Source: an uncultured Chitinophagaceae bacterium
GTDB taxonomy: Bacteria; Bacteroidota; Bacteroidia; Chitinophagales; Chitinophagaceae
Reading direction: 5' to 3'
DNA length: 33,684 nucleotides
NCBI GenBank assembly: GCA_938017685.1
Contig: CALIIL010000067.1
Span: 1-33,684, forward strand
Shown one piece after another: positions 7,663 to 17,123 of this stretch. Positions within the stretch are counted from its first letter, which is position 1. Each line of letters opens with the position of its first letter. Made by a program: the position numbers and the translations under genes. The notes under the pieces are model-generated. The model was not told the origin of the DNA and did not search any database. It was given only the letters and a program-made list of their open reading frames with translations.

Positions 7663-7681
7663 CTAGTCTTGAAAAGACTAG
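7663..7681. other. Perfect hairpin between the protease remnant and nhaB
   Basis: CTAGTCTT (7663-7670) and AAGACTAG (7674-7681) form an 8-bp stem with a GAA loop between two convergent reading frames. It lacks a T tract on either side, so it is at best a weak bidirectional terminator. Confidence 0.4.
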
Positions 7682-7684
7682 CCA

Positions 7685-9160
7685 TTATAAAAAGTAAATC
7701 ACTCCGACCAGTCCAATACCTCCTAATACAATAGTATAAGGTAACGCCATCTTAATCATTTTGACATAAGACAATTTAATAGCAGGAGCCAATGCCGAAG
7801 TGAGCAAAAATAGAAAAGCCGCTTGCCCATTAGGTGTTGCTACACTCGGCAAGTTAGTGCCCGTATTAATCGCAATCGCTAATGTTTCAAACTCTAAACG
7901 AGAAATCTTACCTGCCTGAAAAGCAGCTTCTACCTCATTAATATACACTGTGGCCACAAATACATTATCACTAATCATAGATAATATACCATTAGCTCCA
8001 TAGAACATAGCAGGTTGTACCGCCTTATCTTGCTCCAATACGTCTTGAATACTGGGTTTAAATAACTGTAAGTCATGTATCCTACCTACAATAACGAAGA
8101 ACACCGCTAGTAAGGCTGTAAATGGCAGCGCTTCCTCAAAAGCTTTACCAATACTATGCTCATCAATAATACCCGTAAAGGCCGTTTGTAACACAATAAT
8201 GGCCAAACCAATTAAACCAACAGGAGCTAAATGAAAAGCCAATGCCGCAATTAAAAATATGGCGGATACAGCCTGAACAATTAAAGCAAACTTCTCCGAC
8301 TTGGTTCTTTTTTCATCTTCCTCTTCTAAGTAACCTTGAATAATATCTCTCACTTGTGGTGGAAGTTTGGCTCCAAATCCAAATGACTTCGTAAACTCTA
8401 AAGCCACACAAGTGGCAAGACCAGCAATCAAAACAGGAATAGTTATTGGTGCCATGGCCATAAAGAACTCAACGAAATCCCAACCTAGTTTATCACCGAT
8501 TAAAAGATTTTGGGGCTCGCCTACAATAGTACATACGCCACCAAGTGCTGTTCCAACAGCGCCATGCATGACCAAGCTTCTTAAAAAGCTTCGGAACTGC
8601 TCTAATGTTTCTGAACTTAACTCCTTTCTATCCATCACACCACTATCATCATAATCTCCATCCCCAGAGTGCACTTTCATATAAACTTGATAAAAACCAA
8701 CAAATACACCAATAAGTACAGCCGTAACAGTCAATGCATCTAAAAAAGCACTAAGAAATGCCGCAATAAAGCAGAACAAAAGAGAGAGGACAACTTTGGA
8801 ACGAACCTTTACAAAGATTTTTCCAAAAATGAACATGAGCAACGGCTTCATAAAATAGATGCCTGCTACCATAAATACCAACAGTAGAATAACTTCTAAG
8901 TTTCCTTCAATTTCATGAAAAACCGTACTAGGACTGGTAAGATGCATCAGTACAACTTCAAAAGCTATTAAACCGCCTGATTGCAAAGGATAACATTTTA
9001 AAGCCATAGCCAATGTAAAGATGAACTGCCCAATAACAATCCAACCAGTGGCTGTAGGACCTACTGCATAGAGCAATATAGGGTTCATGATTAAAAAGGC
9101 TAAGATGGTTTGCTTATACCATTTTGGAGATTTCCCTAAAAACGAATTAAATAATTCCAT
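7685..9160 (-). CDS. nhaB: Na+/H+ antiporter NhaB
   Basis: The 491-residue polytopic inner-membrane protein parallels E. coli NhaB (about 513 residues), which exchanges sodium for protons. Shared blocks include [14 protein letters not shown] near residue 50, [19 protein letters not shown] near 87 and the [20 protein letters not shown] segment near 135, plus a later [14 protein letters not shown] segment typical of ion transporters of this superfamily. It is alone on the minus strand, with a likely -7 box at 9220-9227. Presence of a possible Na+-pumping pyrophosphatase 2.2 kb away would fit a sodium-based membrane economy, although the ion moved by the latter is not settled. Confidence 0.95.
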   Translation of the reverse strand: MELFNSFLGKSPKWYKQTILAFLIMNPILLYAVGPTATGWIVIGQFIFTLAMALKCYPLQSGGLIAFEVVLMHLTSPSTVFHEIEGNLEVILLLVFMVAGIYFMKPLLMFIFGKIFVKVRSKVVLSLLFCFIAAFLSAFLDALTVTAVLIGVFVGFYQVYMKVHSGDGDYDDSGVMDRKELSSETLEQFRSFLRSLVMHGAVGTALGGVCTIVGEPQNLLIGDKLGWDFVEFFMAMAPITIPVLIAGLATCVALEFTKSFGFGAKLPPQVRDIIQGYLEEEDEKRTKSEKFALIVQAVSAIFLIAALAFHLAPVGLIGLAIIVLQTAFTGIIDEHSIGKAFEEALPFTALLAVFFVIVGRIHDLQLFKPSIQDVLEQDKAVQPAMFYGANGILSMISDNVFVATVYINEVEAAFQAGKISRLEFETLAIAINTGTNLPSVATPNGQAAFLFLLTSALAPAIKLSYVKMIKMALPYTIVLGGIGLVGVIYFL

Positions 9161-9219
9161 AATTGACTTCTAATACTTCTGCTAAACGTTGCAATATTAG
9201 GTCTCAAATTACTTGTAGT

Positions 9220-9227
9220 CAAACATA
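9220..9227 (-). promoter_or_regulatory. Bacteroidota -7 box upstream of nhaB
   Basis: On the minus strand TATGTTTG matches TAnnTTTG, about 60 bases before the nhaB start. A TTG triplet lies 16 bases further upstream, shorter than the usual 19-21 spacing. Confidence 0.4.
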
Positions 9228-9433
9228 TAAGCTTAGTTCACTTCAATTTTAATAGTTTCAGGTATTACTGCCTATTTTCATAAAACCCAAAATGTATCGT
9301 CGAACGGTTTTAAGCGAAGTGCCATGAGGCTAATTTAAAAGCAAAGGACAAAACCAGAAGTAAACAACTGAATAACTATATGCTCCTCCCAATGCTCAAT
9401 TCACAAAATACTCTTTACATTTATATCCATATT

Positions 9434-10096
9434 ATGAGCTTAGACAAAAATCAAATAGCACAGCGTATTGCGCAAGAATTACAAGATGGCTTCTATGTAA
9501 ATTTAGGCATTGGTATACCTACCCTTGTGGCCAACTATATACCTCAAGGAGTAGAAGTTGTATTGCAAAGTGAAAATGGATTATTAGGTATGGGACCTTT
9601 CCCAGAAGCTGGCAAAGAAGATGCTGATTTAATCAATGCAGGCAAGCAAACGATTACAACACTGCCAGGTTCAGCATTCTTTGATAGTGCCATGAGTTTT
9701 GGCATGATACGATCAGGCAAAGTAGATCTTACTGTACTGGGAGCGATGGAAGTTGCTCAAAACGGTGATATTGCCAATTGGAAAATACCTGGTAAAATGG
9801 TTAAAGGCATGGGCGGTGCTATGGATTTAGTAGCCAGTGCTAAAAATATTATTGTAGCCATGCAACATACCGACCGCAAAGGCAACTCTAAACTATTAGA
9901 AAAATGCTCCTTACCAATTACTGGTTTGAACTGCGTAAAAAAAGTAGTAACCAACCTAGGTGTATTTAATATCACAGATAATGGATTTGAATGTCTTGAG
10001 TATGCCCCTGGTGTATCAATAGAAGAAATTAAAGAAAAGACCGCAGGCACATTAAGCATTGCAGATAATGTACAAGAAATGACCTTTAGCGCTTAA
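9434..10096 (+). CDS. scoB: 3-oxoacid CoA-transferase subunit B
   Basis: The 220-residue protein is the beta subunit of succinyl-CoA:3-ketoacid (or acetoacetyl) CoA-transferase. It has the N-terminal GFYVNLGIGIPTLV glycine-rich segment and SENGLLGMGP, whose Glu47 is the residue that forms the glutamyl-CoA intermediate. An in-frame ATG exists at 9380, but the sequence between is not family-like and a TACATTTA promoter-like box falls within it (9416-9423), so the start at 9434 (MSLDKNQIAQRIA) is preferred. The subunit A gene, usually adjacent, is not in this window: upstream is divergent nhaB and downstream is infC. Confidence 0.93.
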   Translation: MSLDKNQIAQRIAQELQDGFYVNLGIGIPTLVANYIPQGVEVVLQSENGLLGMGPFPEAGKEDADLINAGKQTITTLPGSAFFDSAMSFGMIRSGKVDLTVLGAMEVAQNGDIANWKIPGKMVKGMGGAMDLVASAKNIIVAMQHTDRKGNSKLLEKCSLPITGLNCVKKVVTNLGVFNITDNGFECLEYAPGVSIEEIKEKTAGTLSIADNVQEMTFSA

Positions 10097-10179
10097 TAAT
10101 ACTATTATAAACCGATGACAAAAAAGCTTGGGTAACTCGCTCGGCTTGATTAACTTTACTTTTTACTTTAATAAATTGA

Positions 10180-10725
10180 ATGCGTCCTAGAAAAAGGAAT
10201 TACCAACCACGCCGTAAAGGCCCCGAACACAGAATTAACGAATTAATTACCGCTGCAGAAGTACGAGTTGTAGGCGAAGACATTGAACAAGGCGTTTATC
10301 CTCGAGAGAAAGCTTTAGAACTGGCTCGCGATCAAGGTTTAGATTTAGTTGAAATATCTCCAACAGCCAAACCTCCCGTTTGTAGAATTGTTGATTACAA
10401 GAAATTCCTCTACGAGAAAAAGAAAAAGGATAAAGAAGTTAAAGCCAAATCTGCTAAAACGGAATTGAAAGAAATACGCTTCGGTCCTAATACAGATGAC
10501 CACGATTTTGAATTTAAAACGCGACATGCCATTAAATTCTTAGAGGCAGGTAATAAGGTAAAAGCATACGTGCAATTCCGAGGTCGCTCAATCGTATTTA
10601 AAGATAGAGGAGAATTAATTCTATTAAAATTTGCTGAGCGATTAAAGGAAGTTGGTTCATTAGAGCATATGCCTAAGTTAGAAGGAAAAAGAATGCACGC
10701 GATTTTTATACCAAAGAAAAAATAA
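10180..10725 (+). CDS. infC: Translation initiation factor IF-3
   Basis: The 181-residue protein has the IF-3 N-terminal domain ([15 protein letters not shown] near residue 18 and [18 protein letters not shown] near 44), a Lys-rich linker helix (about 75-95) and the C-terminal domain ([20 protein letters not shown], about 97-116). IF-3 binds the 30S subunit and polices start codon choice. It starts with ATG rather than the AUU found in enterobacteria. A terminator at 10749-10777 follows at once, so the rpmI-rplT genes that normally follow infC are not in this transcript. Confidence 0.98.
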   Translation: MRPRKRNYQPRRKGPEHRINELITAAEVRVVGEDIEQGVYPREKALELARDQGLDLVEISPTAKPPVCRIVDYKKFLYEKKKKDKEVKAKSAKTELKEIRFGPNTDDHDFEFKTRHAIKFLEAGNKVKAYVQFRGRSIVFKDRGELILLKFAERLKEVGSLEHMPKLEGKRMHAIFIPKKK

Positions 10726-10748
10726 ATAAATCTTATTAATCTATAACT

Positions 10749-10777
10749 AAAAGCCGATATTTTTTATCGGCTTTTTT
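10749..10777 (+). terminator. Intrinsic terminator after infC
   Basis: AAGCCGATA pairs with TATCGGCTT around a short T loop, and six T residues follow. It sits 24 bases beyond the infC stop and isolates the gene. Confidence 0.88.
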
Positions 10778-10894
10778 GTTTTTGCATTTAAAAATATTCT
10801 ACACCTTATGGTTTTGGAACTGTTAATATAATCACAGAGACTAAACTTCGTTGTCCTAAATGCGTCAAAAATACAAATACAAAAACATAAGATC

Positions 10895-11329
10895 ATGAGA
10901 AACAAATTTTTACTTACAGGACTATTAGCCATTATCGGCTTATTTACTTTCAGCTTAACAGCAGACGCTCATCGCGGTAATCGTGGGCATAATCATAGAG
11001 GACAACACAAGCATGTTATAAATAAAAGAGGACGCACAATCGTCATCTGGCATAACAATAACCAACGCTGTAACTTCCGAAACAATGGCTTCAACAGAGG
11101 CAACAGAATGTGTAGTCACATGCGCGGCATGATGAACAACAGAGGTTGTAACCAAAGAGTTATACGTTGTAACAGCAGAGGATGTAACATGTACGGACAA
11201 CGCTTCAACGGCAGAAACAATAACCAATGGGGTTATAACGATGGAGGTCGTAACGGTCGTGGAGGAAACGGCAGAGGCGGTAATGGACGAGGAGGAAACG
11301 GACGTAACGGAAATGGCGGACGCAGATAA
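10895..11329 (+). CDS. Small secreted Arg/Gly/Asn-rich protein with five cysteines
   Basis: I do not recognise a family. The 144-residue product has a clear signal peptide ending at ADA (residue 25). The mature part is strongly basic and built from Arg, Gly, Asn and His: a His/Arg-rich start (HRGNRGHNHRGQHKH), a middle with five Cys (59, 73, 85, 92, 97) mostly in RGCN- or RCN-like contexts, and a tail of RGGNG repeats from about residue 122. Such a polymer-like cationic chain could bind nucleic acid, metal or polysaccharide, but nothing shows which. The odd Cys count would permit an intermolecular disulfide. It stands alone between two terminators. Confidence 0.65.
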   Translation: MRNKFLLTGLLAIIGLFTFSLTADAHRGNRGHNHRGQHKHVINKRGRTIVIWHNNNQRCNFRNNGFNRGNRMCSHMRGMMNNRGCNQRVIRCNSRGCNMYGQRFNGRNNNQWGYNDGGRNGRGGNGRGGNGRGGNGRNGNGGRR

Positions 11330-11346
11330 TCTAAATTAGACACAAT

Positions 11347-11380
11347 AAAAAAGTGCGCTCTATTGAGCGCACTTTTTTTT
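11347..11380. terminator. Bidirectional terminator
   Basis: GTGCGCTC (11353-11360) and GAGCGCAC (11365-11372) form a perfect stem with a TATT loop, with six A before and eight T after. It can end both the plus-strand secreted protein gene and the minus-strand pyrophosphatase gene that converge here. Confidence 0.9.
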
Positions 11381-11398
11381 AAATAAATATTTTAATAC

Positions 11399-14233
11399 TT
11401 ACTTCGAAGTAACTCGAACTGCAATTCTTCTATTCATTGCTCTTCCCAATTCGGTTGCGTTATCACCAACAGGATTAGCTGAACCATATCCTTTTGCTTC
11501 CAATCTTCCTGCTTCAATTCCTTTTTCAACTAGAGAACTCATAACTCCTTTTGCACGACTATCGCTTAAGGTAACATTATTAGCAGCATCTCCAGTGTTA
11601 TCTGTATAACCACCAATTTTTACATTAATAGACTTATTAGCATTTAATATAGCAGCAATATTATCTAATGTTGTTTTACTATCTGCTGTTAAGTTAGCAC
11701 TTCCCGTTTCAAAATGTAAGCCATCAAAGTTTATCCAACCTTGTGTTTCATCCTCACTAATAGCACCATTTTTCGCAAAGTTTATCAATTCCATTACTGC
11801 ACTATTTTCAGCAATATTAATTGAAGTGCCATCAGCTAAAGTTACCTCTTGCATCGCTCCTTGCTTCTTAGTTGCGTATCCATTAGCATCTAATTCATAA
11901 GCACTTGAAGCATCATTCTTGTCTTTACAACAATCTTTTTCACAACCTGCTTCACACTCCTTTTTCTCTCCTTCTTCTGCACAGCATGGTTTAGTACAAC
12001 CTGGAGGGCAACATTTAGCTTTTGCATGACCGCCAGCTGCTGCTTTAGCAGTTGCCAATTGGAGCAATTCAATCTTGTTAGCTCTGTCTTCTTTAATTTG
12101 ACCTGCATACATTGTTGCTAATGTTGGAGCAATAACCAGTGCAACAATACTCATTAACTTAATTAAGATATTCATTGAAGGACCAGAAGTATCTTTAAAA
12201 GGATCTCCAACCGTATCTCCCGTTACAGATGCTTTATGTGGCTCAGAACCTTTGTAGAACATTTCGCCATTAATTTCAGCTCCTGTTTCAAACGTTTTCT
12301 TTGCATTATCCCATGCTCCACCGGCATTGTTTTGGAATATTCCCATCAATACACCACTAACCGTTGCACCTGCTAAAAAGCCTCCTAATACTTCAGGACC
12401 AAAAGCAAAACCAATGATTAATGGAGATACTATAGTTATTGCACCGGGTAATACCATTTTCTGCAAAGATGCTTTGGTAGAAATATCTACACATTTATCA
12501 TATTCTGGCTTGCCAGTTCCTTCCATAATACCAGGAATTTCTTTAAACTGTCTACGCACTTCTTCCACCATGGCCATAGCTGCTTTACCAACTGCCGTAA
12601 TAGCTAATGAAGAGAATATAAATGGTATCATACCACCTACGAATAAACCAGCTAAAACATCTGCCTTATAAATATCAATACCATCAATGCCAGAAATTCC
12701 AACGAAAGCGGCAAACAACGCCAAAGCAGTTAAAGCAGCAGAAGCAATAGCAAAACCTTTACCAGTAGCTGCCGTAGTATTACCTACCGCATCTAAAATA
12801 TCCGTTTTGGCACGCACCTCATCAGGTAACTCACTCATCTCTGCTATACCACCTGCATTATCCGCAATAGGACCAAAGGCATCAATAGCTAATTGCATAG
12901 CTGTTGTAGCCATCATACCCGCAGCAGCAATAGCTACTCCGTATAAACCAGCACAATAGTAAGAACCATAAATACCAGCTGCCAAAACAATAATAGGTAA
13001 TAACGTACTTTCCATTCCAATGGCCAGCCCACCAATAATATTAGTAGCATGACCTGTTGAAGATTGTGTAATAATAGAATTAACAGGACGCTTGCCCATA
13101 GCTGTATAATACTCAGTAATAATACTCATTAAAGCTCCAACTGCTAGTCCTACAAATATGGCACCGAATACACCCATACGAGTAATTTCAAAACCGCGTA
13201 ATTCCATTGTTTCAGGTAGGATGTACATAACCAAACCAAATGAAGCAATTAAGGTAATAATCATTGACCCCCAGTTACCCAAGTTTAATGCATTTTGCAC
13301 TTTTGATGTATCAAGTCCTGCGCTATCGCTAACACGTACCATTAAAACTCCAATTATTGAAAATATAATACCTAAACCGGCAATCATCATGGGCAATAAT
13401 ATCGGTGATAAACCACCAAACGAATCAACCAATGCAGATCCGCCTAAACTAGTTACCTCACGGCCTAATACCATTGTTGCTAAAACGGTAGCAACATAAG
13501 AACCAAATAAATCGGCACCCATACCTGCAACATCACCAACATTATCTCCTACATTATCTGCAATTGTTGCTGGGTTACGAGGATCATCTTCAGGAATACC
13601 AGCCTCAACTTTTCCTACTAAATCAGCACCAACATCAGCAGCTTTGGTATAAATACCACCACCAACACGAGCAAATAATGCAATACTCTCAGCTCCTAAA
13701 GAGAAACCAGTCAATACTTCTATCACTTGCTCCATGGCTAAGCTATCCATCGCTTCTGGAGCAAATGCTGCATATAAAATGATAAATAAACCACCTAGAC
13801 CTAATACAGCTAAACCAGCAACACCAAGCCCCATAACAGACCCTCCAGTAAATGCTACTTTTAAAGCTTGAGATAAACTTGTGCGAGCAGCTTCTGCAGT
13901 ACGTACATTACTTTTTGTTGCAATACGCATACCTATATAACCAGCCAATGCACTAAAGAAAGCACCAATAATAAATGCAATGGCTATAGACCAGTGTGAA
14001 GTCTCAGAACTCCAACCTAATAGACCAAGCAATAAAGCTACAACAACCACAAACTTTGCAAGCATGGTATACTCTGCTTTTAAAAATGCCATGGCACCAT
14101 CAAAGATGTACTTAGCAATTTCCCTCATGCGGTCTGTTCCGTCTGCTTGTTTTTCCACCCATGCACTTTTTACAAAAGTGTATATTAAGGCTATCACGCC
14201 AAAAGCGGGTACTGAATAGAATAATATGTCCAT
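11399..14233 (-). CDS. hppA: K+-dependent membrane pyrophosphatase fused to a Cys-rich linker and an OmpA domain
   Basis: Residues 1 to about 710 form a complete ion-pumping pyrophosphatase, which hydrolyses PPi to drive Na+ or H+ across the inner membrane. Key motifs are [11 protein letters not shown] (200-210), [19 protein letters not shown] (216-234), WDNAKK (641-646) and [14 protein letters not shown] (672-685). GNTTAA at 484-489, with Ala488 rather than Lys, marks the K+-dependent type. Normal members end near 660-730 residues; this one continues to 944. Residues 741-769 carry nine Cys (CCPPGC, CC, C, C, CC). Residues about 834-944 are an OmpA-type peptidoglycan-binding domain, with Asp878 and Arg893 at the spacing of E. 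coli OmpA Asp271/Arg286. Because the C-terminus of this family is on the outer side of the membrane, the extra part would be periplasmic. One continuous frame, no sign of a joining error. Confidence 0.95.
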   Translation of the reverse strand: MDILFYSVPAFGVIALIYTFVKSAWVEKQADGTDRMREIAKYIFDGAMAFLKAEYTMLAKFVVVVALLLGLLGWSSETSHWSIAIAFIIGAFFSALAGYIGMRIATKSNVRTAEAARTSLSQALKVAFTGGSVMGLGVAGLAVLGLGGLFIILYAAFAPEAMDSLAMEQVIEVLTGFSLGAESIALFARVGGGIYTKAADVGADLVGKVEAGIPEDDPRNPATIADNVGDNVGDVAGMGADLFGSYVATVLATMVLGREVTSLGGSALVDSFGGLSPILLPMMIAGLGIIFSIIGVLMVRVSDSAGLDTSKVQNALNLGNWGSMIITLIASFGLVMYILPETMELRGFEITRMGVFGAIFVGLAVGALMSIITEYYTAMGKRPVNSIITQSSTGHATNIIGGLAIGMESTLLPIIVLAAGIYGSYYCAGLYGVAIAAAGMMATTAMQLAIDAFGPIADNAGGIAEMSELPDEVRAKTDILDAVGNTTAATGKGFAIASAALTALALFAAFVGISGIDGIDIYKADVLAGLFVGGMIPFIFSSLAITAVGKAAMAMVEEVRRQFKEIPGIMEGTGKPEYDKCVDISTKASLQKMVLPGAITIVSPLIIGFAFGPEVLGGFLAGATVSGVLMGIFQNNAGGAWDNAKKTFETGAEINGEMFYKGSEPHKASVTGDTVGDPFKDTSGPSMNILIKLMSIVALVIAPTLATMYAGQIKEDRANKIELLQLATAKAAAGGHAKAKCCPPGCTKPCCAEEGEKKECEAGCEKDCCKDKNDASSAYELDANGYATKKQGAMQEVTLADGTSINIAENSAVMELINFAKNGAISEDETQGWINFDGLHFETGSANLTADSKTTLDNIAAILNANKSINVKIGGYTDNTGDAANNVTLSDSRAKGVMSSLVEKGIEAGRLEAKGYGSANPVGDNATELGRAMNRRIAVRVTSK

Positions 14234-14256
14234 AATTAATATTTTCTTAAAGTCGG

Positions 14257-14264
14257 CAAAAATA
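14257..14264 (-). promoter_or_regulatory. Bacteroidota -7 box upstream of hppA
   Basis: On the minus strand TATTTTTG matches TAnnTTTG, 23 bases before the pyrophosphatase start codon, giving a short leader. No clear -33 box was found. Confidence 0.45.
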
Positions 14265-14311
14265 GGTTAGACAGCTTGAATAATTAGCATTAAAATCGAT
14301 TTATTAAGCAA

Positions 14312-14345
14312 ATAAAAATCCCCATGAAGCCTATTCATGGGGATT
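14312..14345 (-). terminator. Intrinsic terminator after the SGNH lipoprotein gene
   Basis: On the minus strand an 11-bp perfect stem (AATCCCCATGA / TCATGGGGATT) is followed by a run of five T. It lies 22 bases past the stop of the lipoprotein gene, closing the fadL-esterase operon before hppA. Confidence 0.85.
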
Positions 14346-14367
14346 AAATATTGTTTTTTTCTTAATG

Positions 14368-15741
14368 TTAGTTTGGAAATATAATTCCGTCGTAACTCGT
14401 TACATCAACACTAGGTATTGTAGCATTATATTGAGCATTTATAACTCTAATAAACTCATTGGCTACCAAAGCATAACCGCGCGGGTTAGGATGTATACCG
14501 TCTAAACTAAATGCACCACCGCTTACGAATTGTGCATTTAATTCTGAACCATTATACACCAGTCCAGATTTAAAGGACTTCATATATTTATTCATGTCAG
14601 CATATGCCACACCATAGCTTGAAGCTAAAGCTTCTATAGCTATATTATATTGATCTGTATATGACCTTACAATCGCCACCTCTTCAGCATCTAATACATA
14701 TTGATCTTGCAAGGCCTTATTAGGCAATACGCCCCAACCGGCACAACTTACAGAGTCCATTGGTAATGTAAGCACCATATAATCTTGAGCTGTAGCATGT
14801 CTAATTTTAAATGTTGGGTGAGCTACAGTCGTATCTTCAATTACCATTGGGTTAGCACCTGCTTTCCAAGTAACATTCGTAATTCCAAGTTGAGCATATT
14901 GAGCATTAAGCGTATCAGCTTGTCCTTGTCTTAAGTTTATTGGGTTATAAGGTATTGTTGTAAAAAATGGTATTGAAGTAATATCAACAATATTAGCCAC
15001 TACCCCTTTTGCTCCTCGATTAGCCATAGAATCCATCACTGCATTTAGAGCACCTTGTACCATGGCTGGATCTATTAAATCTCCTCCTAATGGATTTGGA
15101 AAGTTTGGAGAAATAGCCCCAACACCACCATTTGTTGCAAATCCTAAAATATCATTATTACCTAACCATAACAAATAGAAGGAAGGCTTCGCTCTAAGCG
15201 CCTCAGAAAGCATTGAGCTTACACCTGGCGTTTCTACAAAACGAGATAAATATGGATTACCTTGGGTAGCACTACTATAGGCTCCAATAGCTACATGAAA
15301 AGATGAAGCTCCAGGCACACCGATTAAATTATAAGGACCACCAGCACTAACATTAGTAGGCGTAGTAGCAGGACCGCTCGCAAGCACAGGACCTAAACTT
15401 GTAACACCTAAGCAGTTGGTTGTATAACCTAATACTCTTCTTGGAATAATGCCTGCACTAGACAAGCCCATACCATTTCCAGAGTTTAATAAATACGGTA
15501 CTTTAAATGCACCGCCACCTGCTTTGGCAAATTGCCCGGCCATCATAACTGGGAATGAATTTTGCTGTCCTGAATAAATCAAAGCACCATCGGCATAGCC
15601 AGATGTCAATGAATTTCCAATAGCCACAAAACTTGTTAAATCAGCATCTCCTGCTGTAGCTGCTGTACCTTCAAGATTGGGTTTACACGAAAAAGCCAAT
15701 AAGGCCATTCCTAAACACGATATATATATTAACTTCTTCAT
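14368..15741 (-). CDS. SGNH/GDSL-family esterase lipoprotein
   Basis: The 457-residue protein starts with a lipoprotein signal (LLAFSC, acylated Cys19), so it should sit in a membrane as a lipoprotein. SGNH hydrolase blocks are present: block I GNSLTSG with nucleophile Ser44, block III GNND at 194-197 and block V DGIHPNPRGY with Asp414 and His417. The family hydrolyses ester bonds of lipids, acyl chains or acetylated glycans. Its start overlaps the stop of the FadL-like gene by one base (TAATG), so the two are translationally coupled. Esterase action on what FadL imports is a reasonable inference. The length is above the roughly 200-residue SGNH core, with insertions between blocks I and III. 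Confidence 0.88.
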   Translation of the reverse strand: MKKLIYISCLGMALLAFSCKPNLEGTAATAGDADLTSFVAIGNSLTSGYADGALIYSGQQNSFPVMMAGQFAKAGGGAFKVPYLLNSGNGMGLSSAGIIPRRVLGYTTNCLGVTSLGPVLASGPATTPTNVSAGGPYNLIGVPGASSFHVAIGAYSSATQGNPYLSRFVETPGVSSMLSEALRAKPSFYLLWLGNNDILGFATNGGVGAISPNFPNPLGGDLIDPAMVQGALNAVMDSMANRGAKGVVANIVDITSIPFFTTIPYNPINLRQGQADTLNAQYAQLGITNVTWKAGANPMVIEDTTVAHPTFKIRHATAQDYMVLTLPMDSVSCAGWGVLPNKALQDQYVLDAEEVAIVRSYTDQYNIAIEALASSYGVAYADMNKYMKSFKSGLVYNGSELNAQFVSGGAFSLDGIHPNPRGYALVANEFIRVINAQYNATIPSVDVTSYDGIIFPN

Positions 15742-16994
15742 TATAATGTATTAATTCTTTTCTTAACTTTTTTATTAATCAAGTAGCTTACACCAACACC
15801 CGGTATAATTACTTTTGTCTTATAGGTTCCTGATAATTGCGTTTCAGTATTAATATCTCTTCTCTTGATTACATCTTCATATAATAATGAAAAATCGATT
15901 GAGATACGATCTTCTAACCAATAAGTACCTCCCATTGAGATGCCTACTTTATCATTGTCCGGTAATTCAGGATTTACGTAACCATTTTGTACAGGCGTTT
16001 GATCAAAAAATGCTCCAGCACGAACACTTACACGACGAGAAGCGTCATATTGAAAACCAGCTCGGAAAGCCCAAGCATTTTCATAGTTTCTTGGAGATGG
16101 ATCATCTACTAAAGCCGATGTATTATCTGCATAATCAAAGCCTAAGCTTTCGAACGAATTCCAGAACGTATAATTTACATCAACACCAACAGTAAAGTCT
16201 TTATTTGCTTTATAAGCAAAACCAACACCCGCCTCAGAAGGCAATGGCAATTCTGTCGTAAATGTGGTATTAGGAAATGTACTACTTAATGCGGTAGGAA
16301 TATTAGAAAAAGTAGCCGAACCATTATCAACTTTCATATCTACACGCGAGTGATATACAACACCACCAGTCAATCTTTTATTTAGATTAAAATAAGCACC
16401 TAAGTTATAACCAAAACCAGCAGCCGAACCTTCAAGCTTAGCTGAACCTTCGCCTATGCTATTCTCTATTGGTAATTCTTTTTCCAATGTTACATGCCCT
16501 AAAGAGTAAACAAAACCTGCTCCAAAAGATAAAAAATCATTGACCTTGTAAGCAACTGTTGGCTGGATAAATACATTAGTCAAATTAATATTGGTCAATA
16601 CATAACGACCCGTCCAATCGGTAGGATATTTAACCCCACTTCCAAATGGTGTATAAACACCAACACCTAAAGTTACAGGCGAGTTCTTGATATGATAATT
16701 AGCATACAAGCTAAAAGGGGTAAAGGTTTGATTTTCGGCAAAGGTGCTAATATTCGTATTGGTCTCTATGAACTGTACACGAGGTACAATAGCACTTACG
16801 CCAAAGTTTATTTGGTTCTCAATAAATGATAAAGCACCCGGGTTAAAGTATACGGAACTGGCATCCTGCGCCAACCCAATACCTACATGGCCCATGCCAA
16901 TTTGTTTCTGTCCTTGTAGTCCAATCTTAAAACCGCCAGCATACACCAACGACACCATGGACATACTCAGAAGTAATAGTGATAGTTTTTTCAT
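15741..16994 (-). CDS. FadL/OmpP1-family outer-membrane channel for hydrophobic compounds
   Basis: The 417-residue protein has a signal peptide (MKKLSLLLLSMSMVSLVYA) and the FadL-type N-terminal hatch sequence GGFKIGLQGQKQIGMGHVGI, followed by LAQDASSVYFNPGALSF, which is a hallmark of the family. The remainder alternates in beta-strand pattern (for example YVLTNINLTNVFIQPTVAY), consistent with a 14-strand barrel. FadL proteins pass long-chain fatty acids or other hydrophobic molecules across the outer membrane. It is the first gene of a two-gene operon with an esterase lipoprotein and has a good promoter at 17018-17048. Confidence 0.93.
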   Translation of the reverse strand: MKKLSLLLLSMSMVSLVYAGGFKIGLQGQKQIGMGHVGIGLAQDASSVYFNPGALSFIENQINFGVSAIVPRVQFIETNTNISTFAENQTFTPFSLYANYHIKNSPVTLGVGVYTPFGSGVKYPTDWTGRYVLTNINLTNVFIQPTVAYKVNDFLSFGAGFVYSLGHVTLEKELPIENSIGEGSAKLEGSAAGFGYNLGAYFNLNKRLTGGVVYHSRVDMKVDNGSATFSNIPTALSSTFPNTTFTTELPLPSEAGVGFAYKANKDFTVGVDVNYTFWNSFESLGFDYADNTSALVDDPSPRNYENAWAFRAGFQYDASRRVSVRAGAFFDQTPVQNGYVNPELPDNDKVGISMGGTYWLEDRISIDFSLLYEDVIKRRDINTETQLSGTYKTKVIIPGVGVSYLINKKVKKRINTL

Positions 16995-17017
16995 TCTCGG
17001 TATTATTTATTAATTGT

Positions 17018-17048
17018 TAAAGGTATGGTTTCAAATTTTCAATTCAAA
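17018..17048 (-). promoter_or_regulatory. Promoter of the fadL-esterase operon
   Basis: On the minus strand a TTTG (-33, at 17045-17048) and TACCTTTA (-7, at 17018-17025, one mismatch to TAnnTTTG) are separated by exactly 19 bases, the classic Bacteroidota spacing. This is the best-formed promoter in the window. Confidence 0.65.
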
Positions 17049-17123
17049 TAAAACGTTAAGGATTATTTGGGTTGTTTTTTAAATGAAAATAAACTAATAT
17101 CAGGAGCAAATTATTTAACTTAT

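Noticed and set aside
9380-9433. Upstream in-frame ATG extending scoB by 18 residues
   Set aside because: The added residues are hydrophobic and not family-like, and a TACATTTA promoter-like box lies inside them; the family start is at 9434.
12327-13499. Open frames on the plus strand opposite the pyrophosphatase gene
   Set aside because: They are antisense readings of a long conserved gene, with Pro/Ala/Thr-rich translations that match no family.
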